DNA of 64,000 nt from Kuafuiihalomonas sp039024635. Lineage in GTDB: Bacteria > Myxococcota > Kuafuiibacteriia > Kuafuiibacteriales > Kuafuiibacteriaceae. Shown piece after piece: positions 26,608 through 35,704 of the stretch; positions within the stretch are counted from its first letter, which is position 1, and each line of letters starts with the position of its first letter. The DNA lies in NCBI GenBank assembly GCA_039024635.1, contig JBCCQA010000025.1, positions 18,183 through 82,182 of the forward strand, given 5' to 3'. The position numbers were made by a program, and so were the translations under genes. The notes below the pieces were generated by a model. The model ran no database searches. It was not told the origin of the DNA and was given only the letters and a program-made list of their open reading frames with translations.

Positions 26608-29070
26608 GAACGAGCGTACAGTGTTTGGATGGAAGCCTTCGCGCAGCGGCAGCCAACCCCTTGGGACCGGGATTCGGGGCTCGAAGCCGTGCTGGCCTAC
26701 TGGATGGATCGAGAACGGGTTCGCAAAAACGTAGTTCTGGACCGGACGGTGGCTGGGCGTCTGTCCCAAACCACCGAGATTCCCTCGGATCTGGCCGGCC
26801 CGGTCCGAACGGCCCTGCAGCGGAACGGCATCCAGCGGCTCTACGCCCATCAGGCCGAGGCTCTGCGGGCGGCTCGGGACGGCGACGTGGTGGTGGCGAC
26901 CCCGACCGCCTCGGGAAAGAGCCTTTGCTACAACCTGCCGGTCCTCGACGCCTTGGCTGGCTCGCAGGAGGCCCGCGCCCTCTACCTCTTTCCGACCAAG
27001 GCCCTCTCTCGAGACCAAGAAGATGGGCTTCGGGCGTTGATGCGAGACGCTGGCCTGCCCCACGGGGCAGTCGTCTACGATGGCGATACGCCACCCGACG
27101 CTCGACGGGCCGCTCGGACTCGGGCCGGCGTGATTCTCAGCAATCCCGACATGCTCCACAGCGGGGTGCTTCCTCATCACGCCAACTGGGCTCGGCTCTT
27201 CGCCAACCTTCGCTTCGTGGTCATCGACGAGCTCCACGCCTACCGGGGCGTGTTCGGCTCCCACCTTGCCAACGTCGTGCGTCGCCTCCTCCGGGTGGCA
27301 CAGTTTCATGGAGCTTCGCCTCGGTTTCTATTCAGTAGTGCGACGATCGGTAACCCGGCTGAGCACGCGCAACGCCTGATCGGTCGTCCGGTCCGAGCGA
27401 TTCAGAGCTCGGGCGCTCCGACGGGTCCCCGTCGGGTCATGGTCTACAACCCTCCGGTCGTGAACGCCGAGCTCGGAATACGGCAGAGCTGCGTCAAAGC
27501 CACGGTCGGACTGACCGAGGACCTGCTTCGGGCCAGCGTGCCGACCATCGTCTTTGGGGGCTCGCGGAACCAGGTCGAGGTCATGCTCAAATACCTGCGC
27601 GATCGTCTGGCCAAAGAGCCGAACATCAGTCCCGAGAGCATTCAGGCCTATAGGGGGGGCTACCTGTCCGAGACTCGCCGCCGGATCGAAGAGGGCCTCA
27701 AGGACGGAAGCGTGCGCTGTGTCGTTTCCACCAACGCTCTGGAGCTGGGCATCGACATCGGGGCTTTGGGCGCGGTCCTGTCCGCTGGCTACCCCGGAAG
27801 CATGGCCGCCTTGTGGCAGCGTTTCGGACGAGCCGGTCGTCGGACCGAGCCTGCGCTTTCCGTTCTGGTCGCGAACAGCTCACCCCTGGACCAGTACGTC
27901 GCCCGGAGCCCGGAGCTGCTCTTCGAGGCACCGGTCGAGCAGGCGCGCATCGATCCGGACAACGTCGAGATCCTGATTCAGCACCTCAAGTGCGGGGCCT
28001 TCGAGCTCCCCTTCGAAGAGGGCGAGGCCTTTGGCGATGTGCCCTGTGCCTCGGTCCATCAGGCGATGGGTTTTCTGGCCGAGCATCGGGTGGTGCATCC
28101 GGTCCAGGGACGAAAAGGCCGGCAGGTCTACCACTGGGCCAGCGACGCCTACCCCGCTAATGGCGTCTCCTTGCGCAGTGCTTCCTGGGACAACTTCGTG
28201 ATCATCGACGTGGAGCGCTCCAAGACCATCGCCGAGATGGACTTCAGATCCACGCACACCATGCTCCATGAGCAGGCCATCTATCAGCACGAAGGCCGGC
28301 AGTATCAGGTCGAGCGTCTCGACTATCCCAACCACAAGGCCTTCATCCGTGAAGTGGTGCCGGACTACTACACGACGGCCATGACCCACGTGAAGATCGC
28401 GGTCCTTCAGGAGGAAGATCAAGCCGTGCTGAGCTTCGAAGGCGAGGTCGAGCCGGTCGTGGGCTGGGGCGAAGTCGACTTGATTGAGAAAGTGGTCGGC
28501 TACAAGAAGATCAAGTTCCACACCCACGAAAACTGCGGCTACGGCGACGTTCATCTGCCCCACGTCGAAAAGCCGACCACCGCGTTCTGGCTCATCGTGC
28601 CCCAGTCGCTCCTCACGGGCTTCGACGCGCCGCGGGCCGTGCTCGTGGATGCGCTCCGCGGGATTCAGACGGCCGTGCACGGGGTAGCTGCGGTGGGTTT
28701 GATGATGGATCCGTCGGACGTGGGCTGCGCCCTGGTCGACGAACCCGGAATGGGCGAGGCCGGCGGCGCCGCCGAGGGAGCGCCCGCTGACGCCAAGGCC
28801 TTCGAGCCCATCCTGTACTTCTACGACAGCGTGGCCGGGGGCGCGGGACTCGCGCCGCGACTCTTCGAGGAGCGGGCCGCGCTCCTACGCAGGGCCCATC
28901 AGCTTCTTCAGACGTGCACCTGTTCCGAGGGCTGTCCGTCCTGCGTCGGGCCCGCTGCTTCGGAGGAGGGTCCCTGGTCCCGCAAGGGCTTGGCCTTGGC
29001 CCTGCTCGAGAAGCTCGGATTGGGACCGGCCGCGGACGGAGCAAGGGTTAGGCATGCCGTCGCTCACTAG
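26599..29070 (+). CDS. mrfA: MrfA/YprA-type SF2 DNA repair helicase
   Basis: 823 residues. The helicase core has Walker A TPTASGKS (101-108), DELH (210-213), SSATIGNP and a C-terminal RecA domain with NALELGIDIG and QRFGRAGRR. The DUF1998-type C-terminus ends in a four-cysteine cluster (Cys773, 775, 779, 782), as in Bacillus subtilis MrfA, a 3'-5' helicase that works with the exonuclease MrfB in repair of mitomycin C damage. The next gene is an MrfB homologue overlapping by 17 bases. A second start (ATG 26629) is possible; see the candidate SOS box. Confidence 0.88.
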   Translation: MFSERAYSVWMEAFAQRQPTPWDRDSGLEAVLAYWMDRERVRKNVVLDRTVAGRLSQTTEIPSDLAGPVRTALQRNGIQRLYAHQAEALRAARDGDVVVATPTASGKSLCYNLPVLDALAGSQEARALYLFPTKALSRDQEDGLRALMRDAGLPHGAVVYDGDTPPDARRAARTRAGVILSNPDMLHSGVLPHHANWARLFANLRFVVIDELHAYRGVFGSHLANVVRRLLRVAQFHGASPRFLFSSATIGNPAEHAQRLIGRPVRAIQSSGAPTGPRRVMVYNPPVVNAELGIRQSCVKATVGLTEDLLRASVPTIVFGGSRNQVEVMLKYLRDRLAKEPNISPESIQAYRGGYLSETRRRIEEGLKDGSVRCVVSTNALELGIDIGALGAVLSAGYPGSMAALWQRFGRAGRRTEPALSVLVANSSPLDQYVARSPELLFEAPVEQARIDPDNVEILIQHLKCGAFELPFEEGEAFGDVPCASVHQAMGFLAEHRVVHPVQGRKGRQVYHWASDAYPANGVSLRSASWDNFVIIDVERSKTIAEMDFRSTHTMLHEQAIYQHEGRQYQVERLDYPNHKAFIREVVPDYYTTAMTHVKIAVLQEEDQAVLSFEGEVEPVVGWGEVDLIEKVVGYKKIKFHTHENCGYGDVHLPHVEKPTTAFWLIVPQSLLTGFDAPRAVLVDALRGIQTAVHGVAAVGLMMDPSDVGCALVDEPGMGEAGGAAEGAPADAKAFEPILYFYDSVAGGAGLAPRLFEERAALLRRAHQLLQTCTCSEGCPSCVGPAASEEGPWSRKGLALALLEKLGLGPAADGARVRHAVAH

Positions 29071-30382
29071 CCGGCTCAGTCGCCTGGCGGCGTCTTCGAA
29101 TCCGCTGCCGGCTCCGCCGCGGCCGGACCCTCCCGCTTCACTGGACCAAGATCCCGAACGGCGGCGTCGCATCGAGCGGCTTCAGGCCATGATCGACGCC
29201 ACGGCGCGCCGACAAGTGCAGCGCCTTCAAAGCCAGCCCAAGACCGAGGGGTCGTTGGAGCTGCCAGGTCGTGTCGAGTCGACGAGCATCGGTCCGCTCC
29301 GGAAGATCCGGACCGAACTGGAGCCCGAGCATCATCACGGCCGAGCCTCGGTGGGGCGGCTACTGCAGTCCGATCGACAGAGCATGGCCCGGGTCGTTCT
29401 TCACGAGGGCGAGTTGGACCCGACCCGCTTCGTCTTTTTGGACACCGAGACGACGGGCCTCTCCACTGGCGCAGGCACCATTCCCTTTTTGATCGGCCTG
29501 GGCTGGTTCGAAGAGGGCCGCTTCGTGGTCGAACAGCTCTTCCTCGAGAGTCTCGGGGACGAGCAACCGATGCTGACCCGGGTGGCCGAAGTTCTCGAGG
29601 GCGGCGACCGGACACTAGTGAGCTTCAACGGCCGGGTCTACGACTGGCCTCTGCTGCTCACGAGGGGGGTGCTGAACCGCGTGGCCCTTCCGGGAGCCGT
29701 GGCCCACCTGGACCTATATCATGCCGCTCGGAGGATCCACGCTGGCCACTTGGAGCGAACCCGGCTTCAAGACCTGGAGATCTCGGTGATGGGCTTTCGT
29801 AGGGAGCGAGACATCGACGGCGCCGAAATCCCGGAAGCCTACTGGAGCTACTTGCGAAGTCGGGTCACCCACAAGGTTCACCGGATCCTGACCCACAACC
29901 TCCATGACGTCGTGGCCATGGCGGCGCTCTTCGCCAAGCTGGCCGATAGCTTCCACACCATGGACCGGCGAGAAGAGCCCGAAGCCCAGCTCGGACGCGG
30001 TCGACTGGCAGCCCGAGTTGGCGACCACCAACGGGCCTTTCGCTTTGCCGTCGAGGCGGCCGAGGGCGGGGGAGATCCAGCCTGTACCCATCGGGCGGCG
30101 GTGGAGGCGGCCACGGCCGCCCAGCGGCTTGGTCGCTGGTCCGACGCCGAGAAGTGGTGGCTTGTGACTTTGGCCGAGGCCGAAGGGGAATGGGAGCTGG
30201 CTCAAGTTCATCTGGCCTTGGCCAAGCTCTACGAGCATCGCCTGCGACGCCCAGCCTCGGCCCTCCGGCATGCTGCCCTCAGCGAACCGGCGGAAGCTCC
30301 GGATGCGAACGAACGTCGGATTCGACGTCTGGAGAGACGGCTTCCGAAGACGGCGCCGGGGCCGATCTTGGCCTGTTCATGA
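29054..30382 (+). CDS. mrfB: MrfB/YprB-type RNase H-like exonuclease
   Basis: 442 residues. The DEDD nuclease core shows FLDTETTGLSTG (Asp130, Glu132), SFNGRVYDWPLL (Asp197) and HNLHDVVAMA (His281, Asp285). The C-terminal ~130 residues look like helical TPR repeats (residues ~315-425), as in B. subtilis YprB. With MrfA it should unwind and degrade DNA next to cross-links or alkyl lesions. It overlaps mrfA by 17 bases, so the two are co-translated. Its last ~100 bases are antisense to the convergent MFS gene. Confidence 0.87.
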   Translation: MPSLTSRLSRLAASSNPLPAPPRPDPPASLDQDPERRRRIERLQAMIDATARRQVQRLQSQPKTEGSLELPGRVESTSIGPLRKIRTELEPEHHHGRASVGRLLQSDRQSMARVVLHEGELDPTRFVFLDTETTGLSTGAGTIPFLIGLGWFEEGRFVVEQLFLESLGDEQPMLTRVAEVLEGGDRTLVSFNGRVYDWPLLLTRGVLNRVALPGAVAHLDLYHAARRIHAGHLERTRLQDLEISVMGFRRERDIDGAEIPEAYWSYLRSRVTHKVHRILTHNLHDVVAMAALFAKLADSFHTMDRREEPEAQLGRGRLAARVGDHQRAFRFAVEAAEGGGDPACTHRAAVEAATAAQRLGRWSDAEKWWLVTLAEAEGEWELAQVHLALAKLYEHRLRRPASALRHAALSEPAEAPDANERRIRRLERRLPKTAPGPILACS

Positions 30383-31598
30383 ACGTGCGCAAGAGGAGGA
30401 GTCCGCCCAGGGTGGTCGCGGCCGAGCACACACAGACGGCGGGGTAGCGCAAGGACGCTTGGGCCCAAACCAGGGCGCCCAGGCTGGCCCCCAAGGTGCC
30501 GCCCACGTGATTGAAGGTGTTCCGAAGAGCGGACATCGCCCCGCGTTGCTCGGGTTCGACGACCTCCAGGGCCAGGGTCATGTAGGGGCCGGCGCGAATG
30601 CTTCCCGAGCAGATGGCCAAGAAGAACGCGATTGCGCTGGGCAAGACTTCCAGGAGCGGCGTCTCGCCCCAACTCGGACCGATGCCCGGAAGCAGACGTC
30701 CCATTTCGGGCGTGAAGGGCATGACAAGCAGCATCAGCGCCATGGAGCAGGTGCCCACGCCGACCAGTCGAAGGCGACCCAAGCGGTTGGCCAAGCGCCC
30801 CGAAAGAGGCCCGCCGATGAGAATCGCAGGGCCGCCGACCCCGTACATCAGTCCTCGGTCCAGGGTGGAGAAGCCGTAGGTCTCCTCGAGCCAAGGCGCC
30901 GTGTAGACGCTGAACATGGTCATCGAGAGCCCGATGGAAGCGCTGAACAGGAGCACGCCGAGGGAAGGGCCATGACGCAGGAGTCGTCCGTAGTTCCCCA
31001 GGGCGCCGCCGAGGGAGAGCCGCCGGGCTCTGCGCTCGAATCGAGGCTCACCTACGGTGATCGCGACCAGCACCCAGGTGAGGCCCGAAACGCCGGCAAG
31101 GGCCTTGAACATGTTGGGCCAGCCCAGGCTGTGGGCCAGCCAAGCACCGATGGGTACGGCCAGGATCAAAGACAGGAAGAAGCCCGACATGACCCAACCC
31201 ATGGCGATGGCCCGGCTTTGGTCGTCGAAGTGATCGCCGATGAAGCTCGTCGTCGATGTGACCAACATGCCGGCCCCGGCTCCGGCCACGAAACGGGCGC
31301 CTACGAGCTGCCAGAAGTCTTGGGCCAGGCCGCACAAAGCCATGCCAAAGGTGAGGGTCGCGAGGCCGAAGAGCAGGACGCGGCGGCGTCCAAATCGGTC
31401 CGAAACCGGCCCGAACAACAGGGCGAAAGTCCCAGTGGCAAGGGCGTAGGCCGAAACCCAGGTGGACGCCAACTCAACCGAGACCTCGAGGTCGGCCGCC
31501 ATCTGGGGAAGCGTGGGGTTGATGACCAGCAGATCGGCGCCCGACGTGAACATGACGGCCATCATGAGGCCGACGATCCATCGGTCGCTGCCCGGCAC
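30279..31598 (-). CDS. MFS transporter, multidrug-efflux type
   Basis: 439 residues with about 12 membrane segments. The N-terminal half has the DHA motifs VSDRFGRRRVLLFG (motif A) and a helix-5 region with GAWLAHSLGW. It probably exports drugs or small metabolites by proton exchange. The C-terminus is a hydrophilic tail that overlaps the end of mrfB on the opposite strand by about 104 bases. Nothing in the sequence fixes the substrate, and a link to DNA damage resistance is only positional. Confidence 0.85.
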   Translation of the reverse strand: MPGSDRWIVGLMMAVMFTSGADLLVINPTLPQMAADLEVSVELASTWVSAYALATGTFALLFGPVSDRFGRRRVLLFGLATLTFGMALCGLAQDFWQLVGARFVAGAGAGMLVTSTTSFIGDHFDDQSRAIAMGWVMSGFFLSLILAVPIGAWLAHSLGWPNMFKALAGVSGLTWVLVAITVGEPRFERRARRLSLGGALGNYGRLLRHGPSLGVLLFSASIGLSMTMFSVYTAPWLEETYGFSTLDRGLMYGVGGPAILIGGPLSGRLANRLGRLRLVGVGTCSMALMLLVMPFTPEMGRLLPGIGPSWGETPLLEVLPSAIAFFLAICSGSIRAGPYMTLALEVVEPEQRGAMSALRNTFNHVGGTLGASLGALVWAQASLRYPAVCVCSAATTLGGLLLLRTFMNRPRSAPAPSSEAVSPDVESDVRSHPELPPVR

Positions 31599-31673
31599 CC
31601 CGGAAGAATAGTCGGCCTCGGCCCGGATTCAATCGATCCCTTCTTTGTAGCTTCCGCCAGTCACGATTGCGCT

Positions 31674-32168
31674 ATGGTGGGGCAGGTGATCGAGCGGTCG
31701 GCCCTCCGCGTCCTCCATGACGAAGTGAGCTCGGACGCGGCCGAGACCCGAGCCGCATTGCCCTTCGAGCTGAACTGCCGCAAGGGGTGCTCGGCCTGTT
31801 GCGTCGATGGCTTGACCGTGTTCGAAGTCGAAGCCGACAACATCCGCCAGTGGGTCGGCACCCGGCTCGAAGGCCAGGCCCCCCATCCCGTCGGAGCCTG
31901 CGCCTTCTTGGACAGCGAAGGGGGATGCGGCATTTACCCCGTTCGGCCTTACGTCTGCAGGACCCAAGGGCTGCCCCTGGTCTGGGCGGACGAGTCGGGA
32001 CTTCACTTGGACATCTGCCCCCTGAACGACCCGGGCGACGAGACTCTGCTCGGCCTGGACGAGTCGCAGTGCTGGACCCTGGGCCGGGTTGAAGGGCGCC
32101 TTGCGGCCCTCCAAGGCGATGGTCGCCGGGTCCCGCTTCGAAGCTTGTTTGCTGAGGTGTCCACCTGA
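31674..32168 (+). CDS. YkgJ-family zinc/iron-chelating cysteine cluster protein
   Basis: 164 residues from the ATG at 31674. The cysteine cluster reads CRKGCSACC, then CAFLDSEGGCGIYPVRPYVCR and a later CPLN, the pattern of the YkgJ/CxxCxxCC family thought to bind zinc or iron-sulfur. The function is unknown family-wide. The open frame extends far upstream, but that is antisense to the MFS gene. The stop TGA shares a base with the start of the Hsp70-like gene (TGATG), so the two are translationally coupled. Confidence 0.85.
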   Translation: MVGQVIERSALRVLHDEVSSDAAETRAALPFELNCRKGCSACCVDGLTVFEVEADNIRQWVGTRLEGQAPHPVGACAFLDSEGGCGIYPVRPYVCRTQGLPLVWADESGLHLDICPLNDPGDETLLGLDESQCWTLGRVEGRLAALQGDGRRVPLRSLFAEVST

Positions 32169-33874
32169 TGTGGGCCTTGGATTTCGGCACGACCAACTCG
32201 GCCCTCGCCCGCTGGGACAACGTGCGCCGGCGCCCCGTTCTGGTCGAGCTGCCCAACATCACCCTTCGCGCCGAGGACGAGCAGCCCGAGACGGACGAAG
32301 CCCATCTACGCTCGCCGCCCGTCGTTCCGAGCAGCGTCGAGGCCTACTCTCGGCTTGGGCTTTGGAGTCAGTTCGGTCGATGGCCCCCGGTTCAGCGCGT
32401 GGCCTTCCTGGGAAGGCAGGGCCTGATCGGTCTGGAGGCCGAGAACCGGCAGCGGGCCCAGGCTCGACCCGGTTTCGCCTCTGGTTTCAAAGCAGACCTC
32501 GCCACCGCCCCGCTCCGAACGGTGGCCCGCGTGGGCTACAACGCGCTGAGCGCGCGAGAGGCAGCTCGCCTGTATCTACGGGAGCTCTTGGCAGCGGCCA
32601 AGGAGCACACGGCGGAGCGCATTCGTGAACTGGTCGTAACTTCACCGGTCGATGCCTACGAGTCCTACCGAGCCGAGCTCTCTTCGGCTCTCCACGGTCT
32701 GGGCGTGAGCCGAGTTCGCTTCATCGACGAGCCCGTCGCTGCCGCCCTGGGCTACGGCTTGGGCCTCGGCAAGAGTCGACGGGTCCTGGTCGTCGACTTC
32801 GGGGGCGGGACTCTGGACGTCGCCTACGTCGGCCTGGACGCCAAGGACATGGAGCAAGGGCACTGCCAGGTCTTAGGCAAGGCGGGTCGAGCGATCGGGG
32901 GCAACGACGTCGATCGCTGGCTTGCGGCCGAACTGGCCGACCGGATGGACGTCCGCCACACCGAAGAGGACTTCGTCTCGCCCAAGGACGACTGGAGTCG
33001 GCGCCTGCTCTACGAGGCGAGGAGGCTGAAGGAGAAGCTATTCTTTGAGGAAGAGGCGACGGTGGTCACGGCCCCCAAGGACGCTATGCACCACTTCGAA
33101 GAACGGATGCGTGGTGGCTCCAGCGCGGTCAGCTTCGGGCGGGACGAACTCGTCGATCTGTTGGACGGCAAGGGTGTCTACTCAGCCCTCGACGCCTGCG
33201 TGGACGAGTGTCTGGGCTATGTCGAAGGCGAGGCCCCCGAGGTCGACGAAGTGCTCATGGTCGGTGGCTCGACCCTCCTGCCCCAGGTCTACCAGCGCTT
33301 CGAAACCCGGTTCGGTCGAGACACGGTCCGGGCCTGGCAGCCTTTCGAGGCGGTGGTCCAAGGCGCCACCATCTATGCCGCCGACAAAGCGCAGCCATCG
33401 GACTTCATCATTCACGACTACGCCTTCGTCACCCACGACCTGAAGACGCACAAGAAGCAATACGCCGTGGTCGTTCCTCGAGGGACTCGCTTCCCGACTC
33501 AGCGGGATTTCTGGAAGTCGACCCTGGTCCCGACCTGTTCGCTCGGTGAGCCGGAGACCATGTTCAAGCTGGTGGTATGTGAGCTCGGTCGTTCGGACGG
33601 AGAGGGCGACACGCGATTCGCGTGGGATCGCCGCGGCAACCTAAGGGTGATCGGCGATGATGGGCCTGATGACGAGGGCATCGTCATCGTGCCGCTCAAC
33701 GAGACCAATCCCACTTTAGGCTTTCTTCGCCCGCCGCACCCGCCGGACGACAAGCGCCCGCGGCTGGAGGTCGCCTTCGGCGTCAACGCCGAGCGATGGC
33801 TTTGCGCGACGGTCCTCGATCTGAAGACTCGACGCTACATGCTCCGCGAAGAGCCGGTCGTGCGGCTACTATGA
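32168..33874 (+). CDS. Hsp70-family (DnaK-like) ATPase
   Basis: 568 residues. The actin-like ATPase domain has phosphate-1 (DFGTTNSAL, residues 5-13), VTSPVDAYESYR, IDEPVAAALGYG, phosphate-2 (VVDFGGGTLDVAY) and the adenosine motif VLMVGGSTLLPQV. The ~150 residues after it are a beta-rich, shortened substrate-binding region unlike that of DnaK, and there is no DnaK-type C-terminal lid motif. It is therefore a divergent Hsp70 with probably specific clients. It lies between the YkgJ and ChaC-like genes, overlapping both. Confidence 0.88.
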   Translation: MWALDFGTTNSALARWDNVRRRPVLVELPNITLRAEDEQPETDEAHLRSPPVVPSSVEAYSRLGLWSQFGRWPPVQRVAFLGRQGLIGLEAENRQRAQARPGFASGFKADLATAPLRTVARVGYNALSAREAARLYLRELLAAAKEHTAERIRELVVTSPVDAYESYRAELSSALHGLGVSRVRFIDEPVAAALGYGLGLGKSRRVLVVDFGGGTLDVAYVGLDAKDMEQGHCQVLGKAGRAIGGNDVDRWLAAELADRMDVRHTEEDFVSPKDDWSRRLLYEARRLKEKLFFEEEATVVTAPKDAMHHFEERMRGGSSAVSFGRDELVDLLDGKGVYSALDACVDECLGYVEGEAPEVDEVLMVGGSTLLPQVYQRFETRFGRDTVRAWQPFEAVVQGATIYAADKAQPSDFIIHDYAFVTHDLKTHKKQYAVVVPRGTRFPTQRDFWKSTLVPTCSLGEPETMFKLVVCELGRSDGEGDTRFAWDRRGNLRVIGDDGPDDEGIVIVPLNETNPTLGFLRPPHPPDDKRPRLEVAFGVNAERWLCATVLDLKTRRYMLREEPVVRLL

Positions 33875-34416
33875 GCCCCGTGGAAGAGCTCCAGCCCCTT
33901 TGGGTCTTCGGCTACGGAAGCCTCGTGTGGCGACCGAGCATTCCCTTCGACGAATCAAGGGCCGCCCGCATTCGCGGCTTCATGCGTCGCTTTCACCAAG
34001 GCTCGACCGATCATCGTGGGGTGCCCAAGTTCCCGGGACGGGTAGTCACCCTTCTCGAGGCGCCCGACGCGGAGGTGTGGGGCCGAGCCTATCGAATCCC
34101 GGACGCCCGACGGGACGACGTCCTGGCCAGTTTGGATAACCGTGAGAAGGGGGGCTACAAGCGCTATGTCGTCCAGATCGAGCTCGACCCCCCGACGGAG
34201 CGGATCGTGCAGGGGCTCGTGTACGTGGCCACACCCCGAAATCCACACTACGTGGGCGACGAGACGATCGAAGAGATCGCGGAGGTGGTTCGTCAGGCTC
34301 ATGGGCCCTCGGGGCCCAATGACGAGTACGTGCTGCGTTTGGCCGAGGCGCTTCGGGCCATGGGGGCCGACGACGAGCATGTCTTCGCGGTCGAAAGAGC
34401 CGTACTCGACGGCTGA
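33871..34416 (+). CDS. chaC: ChaC-like gamma-glutamylcyclotransferase
   Basis: 181 residues from the ATG at 33871, which overlaps the Hsp70-like stop (ATGA). The substrate loop FGYGSLVWRP near the N-terminus and GRVVTLLEA, WGRAYRI, LDNREKGGY and YVATPRNPHYVG are typical of ChaC enzymes, which cut glutathione to 5-oxoproline and Cys-Gly in the cytosol. Coupling with a cysteine-cluster protein and a chaperone suggests a role in thiol or metal homeostasis, but that is inference. Confidence 0.9.
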   Translation: MSPVEELQPLWVFGYGSLVWRPSIPFDESRAARIRGFMRRFHQGSTDHRGVPKFPGRVVTLLEAPDAEVWGRAYRIPDARRDDVLASLDNREKGGYKRYVVQIELDPPTERIVQGLVYVATPRNPHYVGDETIEEIAEVVRQAHGPSGPNDEYVLRLAEALRAMGADDEHVFAVERAVLDG

Positions 34417-34421
34417 GCCTC

Positions 34422-35702
34422 TCAGCCGTCGTCCAAGGCCCGCAGGCACTCGCGACTCAGCTCGCTTGCGCTGGTCTGACCCGAAAGGCCCAAGGTGAGG
34501 TCGAAGTCGGCCAAGAGGTTCTCCAACACCGTGCGAACACCGGCTTCACCGTCCAAAGCCAGTCCGTAGACCCAGGGGCGGCCCAAGCCGACGGCGCGGG
34601 CGCCGAGGGCCAGGGCCTTGAAGACGTCGGCACCGGTTCGCAGCCCGCTGTCGACGATGACCGGGATCCGGCCCGCCACTGCGTCCACCACGCTGGGCAG
34701 GACGTCGAGCGTACCAACGGACCCATCGACCTGCCGACCGCCGTGGTTGCTCACAATGAGCCCGTCGACGCCGTGGTTGAGGGCGGTGCGCGCGTCGTCT
34801 GCATGGAGGATGCCCTTGAGCAGGATCGGTAGCTGGGTTCGGGCTCTGAGAAAGGAGAGATCGCTCCAACTCAGGTTGGGTCGGCTGTAGATGTCGATGA
34901 AGGTGCGGACGGCGGCCAAGGCTTCCCCCGAGCGCAGACCTGCGAACCCGCTCGGGTAGCTCTTGGCGAGCTCCAGCACGTTCTTGATCGCGCTCAGGCT
35001 GATGCCGCCGCCGTCCTCGACCGCATCCGCGGGCTGGGTTCGGACGCGTTCCATGAAAACCGGGTCGGAGGTGTACTGGGCGATGCCTTTGCCCCGCAGG
35101 AAGGGGAGGTAGGCGAGGTCGATGTCCTTCGTTCGCCAGCCCAGCATCGTGGTGTCCAAGGTGACGACCAGGGCTTCGCATCCCGAGGCCTCAGCTCGCT
35201 TTACGAAGCTCTCGACCAGTTCGTTGGACTTACTCCAGTACAGCTGAAACCACCGCGGACCGTCGCCCATGGTCGCGGCCACCTTCTCCATGGGGACGGA
35301 AGCTTGACTGGAGAGGATGAAAGGGATGCCGAGCGCCGACGCCGCCCGGCCCACTGCGAGGTCGGCTTCGGGGTGCGCCATTTCCAGGACCCCGATGGGG
35401 GAGAGGAGAAAGGGGGAGGGGAGGGTGCGTCCGAAGAGATCGACCCTCAGGTCTCGCTCGGCCACGTCCCGCAGCATGCGCGGCAGGATGCCCCAAGCAT
35501 CGAAGGCCTGCCGGTTGCGGTGGACCGTTCGTTGAGCGCCCGCACCGCCCGCCACATAGGCGAAGGCTTCGGGACTCATCTGCTTCGATGCCGCGACCTC
35601 CAGCTCCTCGGGATCGGAAGGTACGGGCGAGCGCCGACCTCGCATTCCGCCGAGGTAGACTTCGCGCTGACGCCGGCGGCCGATGTCGCCGTGGTCGACC
35701 AC
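34422..35702 (-). CDS. FMN-dependent alpha-hydroxy-acid oxidising enzyme, lactate 2-monooxygenase-like
   Basis: 426 residues from the GTG at 35702, two bases after the thiolase stop. It belongs to the LldD/glycolate oxidase family: AYVAGGAG, SPIGVLEMAHPEAD, SSQASVPME, RWFQLYWSK, then the active-site Lys in LLKGIL, SNHGGRQVDG (His and Arg) and IVDSGLRTGADVFKAL. The N-terminal REVYLGG and the block DIDLAYLPFLRGKGIAQY resemble lactate 2-monooxygenases, which turn lactate into acetate and CO2. It shares a transcript with fadA and the upstream multifunctional enzyme. Confidence 0.85.
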   Translation of the reverse strand: MVDHGDIGRRRQREVYLGGMRGRRSPVPSDPEELEVAASKQMSPEAFAYVAGGAGAQRTVHRNRQAFDAWGILPRMLRDVAERDLRVDLFGRTLPSPFLLSPIGVLEMAHPEADLAVGRAASALGIPFILSSQASVPMEKVAATMGDGPRWFQLYWSKSNELVESFVKRAEASGCEALVVTLDTTMLGWRTKDIDLAYLPFLRGKGIAQYTSDPVFMERVRTQPADAVEDGGGISLSAIKNVLELAKSYPSGFAGLRSGEALAAVRTFIDIYSRPNLSWSDLSFLRARTQLPILLKGILHADDARTALNHGVDGLIVSNHGGRQVDGSVGTLDVLPSVVDAVAGRIPVIVDSGLRTGADVFKALALGARAVGLGRPWVYGLALDGEAGVRTVLENLLADFDLTLGLSGQTSASELSRECLRALDDG

Positions 35703-35704
35703 CG

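Noticed and set aside
30270..31673. Upstream extension of the YkgJ frame
   Set aside because: The region is antisense to an MFS transporter and has glycine/glutamine-rich shadow composition; the cysteine-cluster domain starts only after 31674.
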